This document shows, piece by piece, positions 1 to 13,100 of a DNA stretch of 64,000 nucleotides (position 1 is its first letter; each line of letters opens with the position of its first letter). The notes under the pieces are model-generated. The model was given only the letters and a program-made list of their open reading frames with translations, had not been told where the DNA came from and ran no database searches. The position numbers were made by a program, and so were the translations under genes. Source of the stretch: Trichobilharzia regenti (Eukaryota; Platyhelminthes; Trematoda; Strigeidida; Schistosomatidae); assembly GCA_944472135.2 (NCBI GenBank), contig OX235262.1, positions 89,254,903 through 89,318,902 on the forward strand, read 5' to 3'.

Positions 1-144
1 TTTGTCTCACACCTCTGTTAACTGTCTCTATTATGCCTTTCTTGTACTTTCTTCTCTGGCTTCGCGTGCTACACGGAGTGTGGCGACTTGAACTTCCGCA
101 CATATGTGCAAAGTTCTATGTCGAAAACAGACAGACAGACATTG
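1..144 (+). mobile_element. LINE-A (RTE-like) 3' end fragment
   Basis: Matches the last part of the LINE-A copy at 17683-19151, ending in the family's GACA repeat tail (CAGACAGACAGAC). Only the 3' untranslated end is present; the left part is cut by the window. Confidence 0.8.
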
Positions 145-239
145 GCGTATATTATAAGATGATGACTCAATACTATCATGAGTAGAGTTATTCGCAGTTT
201 GTTGCAATTGTATAGACTTCAAGACTGAATTTCGCAAGT

Positions 240-870
240 CCTTTCCTTTCCTTTACTTCGGCTATCTCCTACGGGAGGATGAGCCGGCTTCATGAACGTC
301 TCGAATCATCGCTGCCCAGGCGCGGCAATTTGTAAGAGAGTTCATGAAGTTTCATGGGAATTTGGTACGAGTGATGTCCCCAGCATCGCTCGGCCTTTTG
401 TTTGAGAGTGCAGCTCTAGCCTTTACACAGCCAAGTGTGACCTACAAGGCAGTAGGAGTGGAGTAAGGAGTCCACCATCCATTGGCAGCCGGTGACCGGA
501 GTTCGGTTCATACGCCTTTTTGAATGGGGCCAGACATCCAGGACATCCAACAAGCCCTTTGTCCATACGTCTGCCGGTGAGCTCCAGTGAGCTTCATACG
601 CCAGTCGTTGGAGGTTTGGAATCAGGGTTTAGCCATCTCCCCTAGACCGTCATCCAATGGACAGTCAACCCGGTGGAGAGCGCCGGGCATCCGCTTTCGC
701 CCTCTCACTTTGGTGAGAAACACCTCCGCCACGTGAAGGCAGTGAGTAGGACTTCCTCAGGAGAGGCTATGTAAGACGCCCGGTCATATGGGAGCATTTC
801 AAGAGGTGTGCGGAGGGGTGGCCAACCCGCAGCGCAAAGCACCCACCCCCGACCATCCTGAGGCTTTGGA
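240..870. repeat. Unclassified GC-rich repeat, copy 1
   Basis: About 630 bp, much richer in G and C than its surroundings, nearly identical to 43830-44405. No long reading frame, tRNA-like head, ribozyme or inverted ends seen. It could be the 5' part of a LINE or a structured non-coding unit. Copy 2 lacks about 50 bp near its left end between short TTCATGAA repeats. Confidence 0.8.
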
Positions 871-1066
871 GGCAAGTACAGACTACACATGTTTATTTTT
901 ATGTGGATAATTTTTTGCCACAAACTTCAACAGCCTGAATTTATCCAAATGTTTTATGCTTCTATACACCACAAGCGTGTTTATTTTTCTACTACAATAT
1001 CTATTTTCTCAGTGTGTTTACTGTAATTTACCTTTCTAAGGTTTTTTTAATTATGTTGTATAACAG

Positions 1067-1195
1067 GTTCATCAGACGATACCGATGGAACTTTTCGATC
1101 ACGTTCATCTGCTTATGTTCGTTTTGGTGAAGAATCTATTGATAGTGGACGACTTATTCAAGGTGAACATTTGAAAAGTAAACATAAATATGAAA
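1067..1195 (+). CDS. BLTP1: BLTP1 exon 1 (window numbering)
   Basis: Acceptor ATAACAG, donor GTAAGT. Starts with 2 nt of a split codon and ends with 1 nt. Reads [20 protein letters not shown] then [11 protein letters not shown]. The gene's 5' part lies left of the window. Confidence 0.8.
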
Positions 1196-4100
1196 GTAAG
1201 TTTTTATTTTGTAGAATAAATCACTGATATGTATCCACATGATGTGTGTTTTGTTTTTGACAGTCTATTATATTTTGCTATGTGTATATGGATCGATATT
1301 TCATTATAATTTTACTGTTATGCTATCATAACACTCTGTAGTCGAACTCTTCTGAACCATCTATTATAACTAACTACTGTCTCTTAACTACATTGTGAGT
1401 CCCAAGTATTAACGGATTTTATTTTACTGTTATGTTATTATAACACTGTAGTCGAACTCTTCCGAACCATCTATTATAACTAACTACTGTCTCTTAACTA
1501 CACTGTGAGTCCTCAGTATTAACGGATTTTATTTTATGGATTTCATTATAGTGCGTCGGTGGCACAGTGGTTAGGACTCTCGCCGACCATGCACATGGTC
1601 CCGGGTTCGAGCCCACGCCGACGCACACCTGATATCTATGGTCGGCCTGCGAATTTTGGGCTACCGATATCCACGCTGAAAATTCCATACTTGTACCAAA
1701 AATACGGTGTGGAATCAAGCTGTAGTCAATAATAAAAAAAATAAAAATATAACTGATAATATGCTTTTGTCTGTCCACTAACTAAATAAACATGTATGAC
1801 CTTGTCGTCACATGACATTACAACCAATCATGTTAAGACTGGCTATTTATTGGTTCATGTGTATTAGCCATTTTCATATATACTCTTGCTTATCATTCTT
1901 GTACACGTTTCGTACACTTGTACCATTTCACTCACACACTTGTGTGACATTTATTTTCCTTGTCTGGAAAATACAAGTATCATCGTAAACCTGGTGGTCT
2001 TCTGATTTCCCTCTTTCCGCGTCAGGACTATTGACTACTCGACCAGTACATAACATAATTGGCGACGGGGAAAAACTCTAATAACTCACTCAGCAGCAGT
2101 ACATAACAATCACACATATATATTGGCTGTTATAAAGCGTCCACTTGTATAGATACTTAAACTGCATAGCATATGTTATTCACAGTATAACATAACAAGT
2201 TTCAACCTACTCACTGAATCTATCCAACTTGAAACAAGTAATGTGATCTTCTGATGTTTAAACCTCTGAAATTTGTCTCATGAAAGATATCAAATATTAT
2301 GGGTGGTATCTAACTTTTCGTGTAAAAGTTAGTGGTATGCTTAGAACAGATTTTCTGCTTGACTTCTGCCTTCCATACTGAATTTCCAAGTTAGTGATTA
2401 TTGGTCATCTAAACTCTTCTAACTCTAAGGGAAGCAAATGTGGAATTCCTGTCTGTAGTTTTGCAAACACTCGTTTTGAAACTTAGCAGAAGTTAGTTAA
2501 GCCCTGAGTTTTGTTCTATGAGTATAGATCATTAGTTAAGCCTGTTTTTCCTTGAATTCTTAGGTGCATGCTTTCAAATTAGCCACTGGTATTGATTCTG
2601 CTGATACGCTTTTAAGCAATCAATGTAAAGTGTGTAAAAGTCAACAGATGTAGTTTTGAATAAAGCGAAGACTACAGTTTTAGCAGAATAAAATGGTACC
2701 ATCTTTTATTTCGTTGCCTTCTCGTCAGCTGCTTACATGGCAAAGACACTATTAAATATATCTACAACAACAATTTTAACATACTTGCACAGAGTTAAGT
2801 TTAAACAAAAATCAATCGATCAGTATACTCATACACTAAAAATATATACATATATAAATATGCAATATTAACCACTATTCCGAACAATAATAATCAAACA
2901 CAATGGAAACTTTTAGCATTTCACATTCGGAGGAAAGAGAGGTGAAATTATCCAGTTACCAGGGCAAAGAAAGACTGATAACCGCTTCTTTCTGGACGCA
3001 TAAATCAAGTTTCAGGCGCTTGATGGAAATGGCTTCAGCAAACTTAAGAAGAATTTAGCTATTTTGCCTATTGATAATTCTTAACGACCTTTCGACGTCA
3101 ACCTCATAACCCGTGTCGAGGAGATGCCTGACGATGGCACTGTTTAGAGCATTTGTTCCCTTTAAACGTAAGCTTTTTGGTACGTGTTCGGAAAATCGTA
3201 GATATGCCCTTCTTTCTGTCCTCCCAATGTAAATGCTCCCGCAGATACATGTAAATTTGTATACACAGTTGGAGGTAACATGAGAAGGATATCTATCGAT
3301 TTTTGATTGCACCAAAGAGCAAGTTATTCGATAGACGGGAACGAGCTTAGCTGCAGGATACGCTATGGCTAGTGATGTACTCAGCCTTCTGTTGATCATC
3401 GCTGCAATATTTTCACCTTTATAATCAAGCTGAAGGTAGACTGGCTTTTTTTCCACTGTGATTTGTTTTACATTTGTGACTTCAGATCTTCCATACTTGT
3501 TGATGAACCTTTGAGGATACCCATTTCTCTTCAATATATTTTCAAGGAACTCAAACTCCTCCTCTAGTTTCTCTTTAGAGCATATTCTCCTCGCTCTATA
3601 GTACAAAGTCTTGACTAGACCACGTTTAAAGCTATGTGGACAAAAGCTATTAAAATGAAAGTAATGTCCTTTCCATGTGGGCTTTCGATAAATTGGCTTT
3701 TGAAGACCACCGTCTTTTAGGCGTTTTGCATTAATTTTTTTCTTTGATGTTAATTCTATACCTTAAATACATGTGTAAATGAATTCTTCAGAATTGCGCC
3801 TTCGATCAATCAGGCTGTAACAAAACTGAGAACGTCGATATTCATGAATAAGTAGATTTTATGAGACTGATGTGCGTTGGTGGCACAGAGGTAAAAGTGA
3901 TGTAAGAATAGAACTTCTGCACTGTAGTATAGTATAGTTCCATTGGGGTTAAAATTTATTTTGATAAAGTCTCACAGTATTTTGATTGGACACTAGTAAC
4001 TAGTGTGACGAGTCTAGTCCTTTCTTTGACGCAGACTGAATTCTATCAGTCAGATCTGCAATGTGGCTACCATTCTCTAGGTAGCTCACCATCATGGTGC

Positions 4101-7100
4101 ACATTCATTTGATGATACTAGATAGTTGGAGGCAATCGGCCACAGAAAGCCTTGGACCTAGGTTTCGTGCTACTTGGCACTCGCCAGCAAGGCGTATCTG
4201 CAATCTTGAAGGAACTCATGTCCCTTACTGACGAGTGCCAATTAGCACGCAACCTAGGTCCAAGGCTTCCTACCAATTGCCTCCAACTATCTAATGTCAT
4301 CAAAAGTCTCACAGTGTTCAACGGTAATATTTACTGATAATGTTTCGAACACAATATATTCCTCATAATCATATCAAGGTGGTAGAATGATTGCCAACCA
4401 AACATGTGGTGCGGGGTTCGGCCCTGGGACGACACACTTTTATACCTCGCTAAGTTAGTAATAAGACTGGTAAAGAGGGGGGAGGTTGGAGATGAGGCTA
4501 GTAACTCCACCCCGTAAAAGCAAGCACCACTGCTACCGAAACGTCAAAGCTCTAGCCTGAAGCACCTATGTTCCACTGAGAACGAAAAGGAATTTTAAGA
4601 AATATTTAATGAGACAAATATATATTAAAGCAAACACAAAATTCCGTAAACTAGTTCTATTAGTTTAGTTGTTATTTTGTTTCCAGTTGCATACTTGTTT
4701 TACGAATAACTTAATCGAATCTTTGTCTCTACAGGAGTAGTACCTTCTGTTAACTTAAAGATGTTGTATGCACCAATTATTTCTTATCATTTATTTTGTA
4801 CACACTTACTTCTTCTTTGGTAACTTTTAGGTTTCACCAACACTGAAGATCGGTATTCTTCGTTTGCTATTGAACCTGATCGTTCTTCTGCTGAGAATAC
4901 ATCAAATTCTAGTGCAGATAAAGATTTATTAATTATAACTAATCCAGCTAATTCACATGACGTCATCCCTACACTGCCTTCATTTTCTCTTGTTCCTACC
5001 AGTAGAATTTCAGATTATGATGATACTTCATTAAATGCTACAAGATTACCTGGTAATCCTTTTTGTTCTCCACCTTCCTGTTGGAAACGTTTAGCTAATT
5101 ATGTTGAATTGTATTCTACAGTGCCTAAGACAAAAACAGTCATACGCAAGGTGAGTTATTCGAAACAATTTTCTAGGAAATATATGTTATTCAATGCATT
5201 CATGACTGTTGGTATGATTATTAAATCTCTTATTCTGTCTTAATTATGATTTTCATTTTATTGAATTTGAGATTTTCCCGTCGATTGATTGGACCGAACT
5301 GTTTGGTCTCAGGTTGACATGTTGGCTTATTGTGCAGATGCTTCGATGATGTCTGGCTATTAGTTAGTATTTAATTGGTGGATGGTGACTAGCAGTGGAA
5401 TCCAAGATACGCATTTCGTCCTATTTGGGACTCATCATCTGGATGTACCTGCGAAAGAAGCCGACGTGTCAGCCTGAGACCGAGCACTTCGGTCCAATCA
5501 ATCGACGGGAAAATCTAAAATTCAATAAAATTAATATGACCCGTCGCACAAGAGGTGGCTCTCGTGGCCCAAGTGGTCCAGTGGATAACACTTTGGCGCT
5601 CGGAACTGTGGGTACTGGGTTCGAGCCTCGGTGGGAACATCATCACTGACTGAGAAATGCAGGTACATCCGGACGAAGAGTCCCAAATAGGACGAAATGC
5701 GCATCTTGGATTCCACTGCTAGTCACCATCCACCAATTAAATAATTTTCATTTGTTTAAATATGCTGTTTTCGCTTTAATTTTATGCCATGGAAATTATT
5801 TCATTTTCTTAAAACTCATTTTGAAGGCTATTAGCTTATCAGTTAAGTGAAGTATTCTATGGGAGTTTAAAGCTCTCAACCTTCTCTACCGACCGAATTT
5901 CCAAATATATATATATTATAATAATGTATATAAATAATGCATTTTTTTCTCAGCCTATGTCTGCATCAATTCCGACTATGGCAATGCCAACAATTACAGA
6001 AGAGGATCGTGATCATAATGCTATGTGTGTATCACAGGCTTCTAAGGTTAAAACCAGCATATCTACAACCAATCCTCCTCCAAACAATTCTGGTTTAAGT
6101 TCGCCTACAGGAAATAAGGTAAGGCTTTATTTTTCTGTGCTGATAATCTTTCGTTCTTTTGTTTTTCTATGTTATTTCATGCTGTTTTGGTATTTCTTCT
6201 TCTTTATTCAGTTGATAAAGTCAGCTAGCTTTGTAGATTTCGTGATATTCAACTGTCTTGTCATTACATATTTCTAAACCTCTGGTTTTACTCCTTTTTA
6301 GAATTGAATTTCATCTTGAAAGCTTTTTTTTCAATTTTGTGTGTAATTGAATACATATAAGTTGTCAAAGAGACCGCTTTCCGTAACTTCACTTCAAGTC
6401 TGTATGCCTGTTTATGAGTGCATGTATGTATGCATTATTGTTCCCTTCGATTATGATTGGAACATATGGCTTCGATAATACATCTCCATTTCATCCTGTT
6501 TTCCTCAGTCGTCTCTATCTGGGTCCACAATTGCTTATAAGCAACAAGTTGGCAGAAGATGCATCAAAGATAGGACTCCAAGTAAACATAGAGAAAACAG
6601 AAGTGATGAAGATTCCTGGCCAACAGCAACAACAAAAACAACGGACAACAATGAGCATAAATGAGAGGAATCTGAAAAAAGCATCGTCTCAACTACAGGC
6701 AGAACTAAGAAGGATATCAAAGCAAGAATTGGAAAAGCGAGACAAACTTTAACTACTCTCAAATCTGTGTGGAGATAAACAGCGCTTAGCATCAAAAATA
6801 AGATCCGAATTTTCAATTCCAATGTGAAGTCAGTGCTACTATACGGATCAGAGACTTGGCGCATCATAAAGAGCACCTCCAAAAAAAAACTACAGATCCT
6901 CATCAACAGCTGCCTTCGCCCATTACCACTCAAGATCAGATGACCGGCCAGGAAATATCAGCATCAGGGATCTCTGGAGATGAACGAACCAACCAGACAG
7001 GAACCGATTGTGCAGCAAGAAATGAAGTTGAATTGGCCATCAGGTGAGTGACGTCACATGCCAGGCTGTCGAGTGGAATACTAATGGGAAGCGGCGGGTT

Positions 7101-10100
7101 GGTCGTCCCTGGGTGACTTTGAGGAGGTCATATGAAGAAGAGATGAAAGCATGTGGGCAAACCTGGAGCCAGGTGAAAACTTTAGCAGAAAACCGAACGC
7201 AATGGAGACGTGCAGCTGAAGCCCTATGTTCCTCTAGGAATTAAAGGAAATAATACCAATAATCTCACCTCTTCACCCTAGCTCCTCCATGTCATCCTCG
7301 GACGCTTAACCTGTCGTTTCTTCCTTTGGGTTCCCTTTACGGGCCTGGTACATGATGTCACTCAACGGTCTCCTCAGACTGTGCCCAATCTGTATTCGTT
7401 ATCTTCGGCATGCTTGTTAGGCGATAGGTTTTTAGTTGGTTTGTTCCCAGAGTTGCTGGTTGCTAACGTCATCTAGTTAACTAGTTTCACTGGTTTTACC
7501 AGCTGGTCTTAAGTTTGGAAAAAGAGGTAATGTTGGACGTGGAGTTGGACGTGACCTAACTCCGGAAAATCAACGCAATAGTTACAGAAACTTCAATGCA
7601 CAGGGGTCGGTGTATACACTTGTTAACTGTGACAACAAAGGTCAGAGGTTATTGTTATTAGGAATAACAACGTGTTAAAAGTAATGGATAATCTTATGTA
7701 ATTGAGAGAGTTGACAAATAATTAGTTAAGTTATTGACTGTCATTTGGAAATAACTGACAAAATAAACGGAAGAACGAAGAATTGGACATAGGTTTTAGA
7801 ACAATAAAAAGACTCCCAAGAGTTTACTATGTCACATTTCAAGAAAACAGAATCGACACAAAGGCTACAGCGGTGGTGGTAGTAGAAGAGGTTGGACAAA
7901 GTTCCAGTTTTTTCTTGTCGATTGCCAGAACCTCAGCTGCATGAGGAGATGTAAGCGAAATACTTTGTAGGTATTTTTCATACGGGGCCCGTCTGTTGTA
8001 GTCAATTTGTTTCATCATTTATATCACCCTTTTAAGTGTCATTTAAAGATTTTTTTTACTTCATGTATAATTAATCTATTTTTTTTATTTTCTGAAGGCG
8101 ATCATTTTCAGTAAGAAAACATTTCCTACTGTTACCTATCGTGTTCTTAATGAAGAAGCAGACAATGATCACACCTGTATGCAATCTAAAGATGCCAATT
8201 ACTACACTACCAAGTCATCTGGAATAAATCAATGGACTTCTGGTATACAAGCATTTCCTTCACGTCCTTCCTCTACTGCTGCGGCTGCTGCTGGTGGCGG
8301 TGATAAAATTCAAAATATCCTCAATGCTTTAACAACTAATGAACAACAATATAAATATCCTTTCATTGGTTTAACAGATAAATCATCAAAAAAAGATGGA
8401 TTGTCTAGTTGTGGAGGCTTAGAACATTTCACTTATCCATGGGTTTTAGGTGAACGTGTACCACTTGTTGTTTTTGTTACAGCTAAAATACGTCAAATGG
8501 CTGTTAGTGCTGTACTCAGTGAGCTTAATTTGAATGCAAGTATTCGAAATGTTCACGGGTCATTTACACTAACAAATCAAATACGTGGTCGAGGTTAGTC
8601 TATTTATATAATAGGAGAAATAATACCCAAACCATTAAATTTGTTTAAAATTATTATTTGATTGGATGTTAATTTTTTTGGAAACTACTCGAGTACTACG
8701 GCGTACCCCAAATATTCATCAACCTTATTCAACAGCTGTATGACAATGGCACATGTGAAGTGATCCACAACGGAAAACTTAGCGAGGCGTTTGGAGTAAA
8801 CACAGGAGTCAGACAAGGGTGCTGGCTTATTATCACCAATGATATTCCTATTTGTGGTGGACTGGATTATGCCTCAGACAGTGGGAAACGAGAAGACAGG
8901 GATATCCTGGACCGACCGACGTGAAGAACCTAGAAGACCTGGGTTTCGCTCGTGGATGACTTATGTTTGATGTCACACAAAATCGAAGACTTACAAGCGA
9001 AAATCGACAAACTGGCCGAAGAAGCAGCCGGCGAAGACAGGACTCCGGGTGAACATAGACAAGACGAAGGTTATGAAAATAACCACCGCCACCACCACCA
9101 ACAACAGCGACAATCACCATCAACGGGAGGGATTTGGAAGAGGTTACTTCATTCATTCACTTATCTAGGGAGCATTGTCTCAACTACACGAGGAACGGAG
9201 GAGGATGTCAAATCGAGCGAGAAACACATTGATCAACCTGAAACCAGTGTGGAAATCTTCGTCACTCAACTCAGTATCAACAACAAAATTCGGTCGGATT
9301 TTCAATACAAACAACGTCAAGTTAGTCAGCTAATCTATACGGATCAGAAACTCGGCGGGCGGGTCACAAAGAATATTTCCTACAGCCTGTTGCAGACCTT
9401 CAGCAACCAACAACCGTGTGAAGATTGTGTGAAGATGAGTTGAAACAGTATGCACTAACATGCATGGATGCAGGTGGAAAGTACAGCAGCAGAAGACAGA
9501 AGCAAGTGGAGACGCACAGTTGAAGCCTTATGTTCCACTAGGAACCCAAGGGAACAATAATAATAATAAATAATGTGGTTTTTTTCCTGTACCTTAATAT
9601 TCCAATTTCCGTAGATTTTCAGTTTTACATTTAAAATTATGGGATATGTGTATAACAGTGTCAATTCATACATATGTCGATGTACCGTATTGGCTTTAGT
9701 CTTCAATTTTCAATCAGTGATTCAGGATTTCATATCGTTTTTCTAGTTTTAGCATCGTTTAGTTTCCCAAGTGGAATTCTGTGGGACAGAGGGAACTCTT
9801 CATATAGTGGTGTATTTTTTAAAGCTTGATCACGGATTGACATTATCTAGCGAATCATTGAAAACCAGCAGGGAGTATTTGACAGCTGTTTTGTCCTAGT
9901 TTACCGCTAATCTGCTCAGTACTCCCTGCTAGTTTTCAATTATTCTCTAACTGATATCAATCTGTGATCGAAATTGAAAAAAAAACAAATCTCTACAAAC
10001 TAACTCTTGGAAAGGATTTTTATTTGATGATGTACAATTAAGACTAATAGGACGTTATAACCATTTACGCCACTAGATTTGTTTATTTCATTGCTTAAGT

Positions 10101-13100
10101 TTCTAATGTATTTTGTTTTCATTTTTGCGAGTTGATCACGGATCAGTTAAAAAACCATTCAAAACCAGGGAGTACTGTACAGCTGTTTCATTCTAGCTCT
10201 TTGGGAATCATCAGCCGTACGCACCCACTAGGGTTTGAACCCAGGACCTTCCGGTTACAAAGGAAGCTTGTATACCATTCAGCCACTGGGACCCAGTTCG
10301 TTGGCCAACGCATGAATTCTAACTTATACAAATTCATGATTTGGCGCGACCCCAACCAATGTCGTCGGTGGGACATCCATCCTCACAGCTGTCCAGTACT
10401 ACTCCCTGATTCTCAATGGTTCTCTAACTGGTATCAGTCATCCGGATTAACTCCCAAAAGCAAAACTAATCCTTACAGACCAACTATAGAAAATTTTGTT
10501 TTCATATTAGATAGCTGTTTAAAATTATACTCTCTTCGCAACAAATTATTAATTGTAATCAATTTAAATGCCTTTCAGGTGTTATTGTCTTTATTTAAAA
10601 ATTTTATTTACTTCAGTATTCTATTGAAATTTCTGTTTTTGAAAAAAAATATTTAGGTAGTTTTACTGAAAAATTCTCTGCGCATAGTTCGACTTTACAT
10701 TGTGGTGATTGTAATATTCAGTTAACCGAAAAGTTACCACTTAGCATTCAGTAAGTGTTTTTCACTTCCAATGGAGTGTTTTTCTTGTTTGTACCCGGAT
10801 ATCACATATGTTTCATTTTGACAATAACAATTGTCAAAAATTAGTTTGTAGAGGAATTCTGTTTGTTTCAAGTTATACCACGGATTGATATCAGTTAGAG
10901 AACCATTGAAAACCCGCTACAGGGAGTACTGGACAGCTGTTTCTCCCTAGTTTGGGGCTCATCGACAGTATGCACCCACTAGGTTTCGAAACCAGGACCT
11001 TCCGATTACAAGACAAGCTTGTATGCTATCCAGCCACTGGGAGTGAGGATGGAGTTCACGCCGATGACACTAGTTGGTGGTCGCGCTAAAACCACGAATT
11101 GGTAGAAGTTAGAATTCATGGACTGACCATTGATTAGGGTCCCAGTGGCTGAATGGCAACCGGAAGGTCATGGGTTTTGAACTCAGTGGATGAGTACTGC
11201 TGATAAGTCCCAAACTAGGGAGAAACAGCTGTTAAGTACTCTGGTCAGTTTTCAATGGTTCTCTAACTGATATCATTCCTTGATCTAACCTGAAAGAATA
11301 ATAATTATAAGTGTGTTTCTTTATTCTAAGCAAAATATATCCTACGTTCATACAATTTTCAGCGAAATTTATTGCATAACATTTTCTCTCCATCCAGGAT
11401 CTTCAATTAAAATAGCAATCTATAGTGTATCACGTGACGCAATGCTTCTAGGTCTGAGACTTGAACCAATCCCTTATGATATTTCCACTTCCGATTCTGC
11501 AAAATATGCACCGGTAGTATTGAAAGCCTAATGAAAATGTGCATGAATAAATTTTGCAACTCAAAGATATAACTGAATCGTTAAAACAATAAGAATTAGA
11601 GATAATATGATGCCATTTGTTAGGTAGCCTAGTGACTCAATCACGCATCCAAATTTATTAGAATTTATACATTACTAGAGAAAATGAAATTATGTTGTTA
11701 TTTAAAACATTATCTTTTCTGCTGTTGCCTACCGAACGAATACAAAATTTGAGAGATGGTTGTTTAGTAGAGTAAGCCTGAAGTAGAGCCATCTGTTGCT
11801 TTATAACTCTAAGGAAATATATATGCATTTGATTGCATCGTTTTTATGTTTGCTTCCGTCTTGTAAGAAACAATTTTCTTTTTCAGTTTCAAACTCTTAG
11901 ATGTTCTTTCACCCGCTGATATCGAATCCCATGCGAATTGGATTGTATATGCAGTTAAGAGTGACATCTCAAATAAGTTCTTCTGTATTTATATTTAACT
12001 AAGTTATAATAGGGAGAGAAGCTGCTTTTTAACTACTTTTTAATAGAAAATCTCCATTCGTATGTGGTGATTAATAATAACTTGCAATCTCCACTGCGGA
12101 TTCTCTAAATTTATTCTGAATAAGCTGATTTCTGTGATGTTACACTAGCAGTTTTCGAAAATAGGTGAATCATGTTCTTTTTATATTCCAATTATCCTTA
12201 TCTTTGTTATTAAAATGTTTTATTAACTTTCTTTTATCTAGAGAAGTAGTATGTGTAAAAGCTGGACGTTCCCATGCTATGCTATCGTGTAGCAGAAGTT
12301 TACATTCTGAAAGAAATGCATGCGTTTTTAGTCTTGGAAGAATTATGGTTACTCTACCTCATCATCCTGTTCGACTGCATAGTGTAATGCAACGTCAGGC
12401 TAAACGTATCTCGTCTACTGTATATGAACTCCTGAGAAATCCAAACACCGGTTATACACACATACATTCATGGTAAGTGGATTAGGTTTGTTTTTTCCCT
12501 AATAAGCCAGAATATTTAAATAATCAATATCAAACAAATAAAGGAAATATTACTAGTGAATCGTTATCCATCAGAATTTATTAAGAAATATGTGAATAAT
12601 CATAGAAAAATTAAGATTAGGTATAAAAATGACGGGTAAGGAAGTTCATCAGTTGGGAGTTGAACCTCAAACCACATATATATTTGGGGTGCATTCTACT
12701 GATGCACCACTGACGCACATATATTGATCATATTATAGCAAAATCAGTATCTCCCACCAACATATGTCCATCTGTTTTTGACATAGAACTTTGCACATAT
12801 ATGCGCCAGTTCAAGTCGCCACACTCCATGTAGCACGCAAAACAAGAGAAGAAAGTACAAGAAACGCATATTAGAGACAGTAAGCAGAGGTGTGCGACAA
12901 AGGAATGGTAATAACGAAGAACAGAACAGTTTCATTGGAGATCATAAGTCACAAGGAGTGGATGCATCTGCACTAGCCATTGAGAACGATTTTGAGCCAT
13001 GTCACCAATTTTTCCCAGCTGTTGGCGTTTACCGTCCCGAAGACCCCAACCAGGAAGTCTACACCTTCCTACGTGGCTGGCATAAAATAACAGTTGTAGA

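Larger units (their letters stand above)
3985..4320. mobile_element. SINE-C fold-back copy with two hammerheads
   Basis: The 5' unit and tail are in minus orientation (3985-4193), followed by a plus-oriented hammerhead and tail (4222-4302). The tail arms around 4118-4162 and 4252-4293 are inverted copies whose inner ends are the palindrome CCTAGG. The tRNA-like head is missing here. Confidence 0.75.
5235..5750. mobile_element. SINE-A (Sm-alpha-like) inverted pair
   Basis: A minus-oriented tail and hammerhead (5240-5449) are followed by a plus-oriented tail piece (5455-5530) and then a plus tRNA-like head and hammerhead (5570-5745). The head has AGTGGTCCAGTGG and B box GGGTTCGAGCC. The flanks TGACTAGCAGTGGAATCC and its complement are inverted. 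Confidence 0.82.

Noticed and set aside
705..923. 72-codon frame in the GC-rich repeat
   Set aside because: Crosses the repeat border into unique sequence and has no family match; probably chance in GC-rich DNA.
1551..1630. Possible functional tRNA gene (good A and B boxes, paired acceptor stem)
   Set aside because: The same unit recurs with the SINE-D tail at 33655, 34706 and 62850, so it is a SINE head. The same reasoning applies to the tRNA-like parts of A, B, C and E.
10132..10656. 174-codon open frame running into exon 5
   Set aside because: It consists of SINE-B sequence and intron. Only the part from 10657 is coding, and in a different frame.
11313..11531. Open reading frame after an acceptor-like CAG, between BLTP1 exons 5 and 6
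   Set aside because: Using that acceptor in phase with exon 5 gives an immediate stop, exons 5 and 6 already join in phase, and the sequence belongs to the repeated element X.
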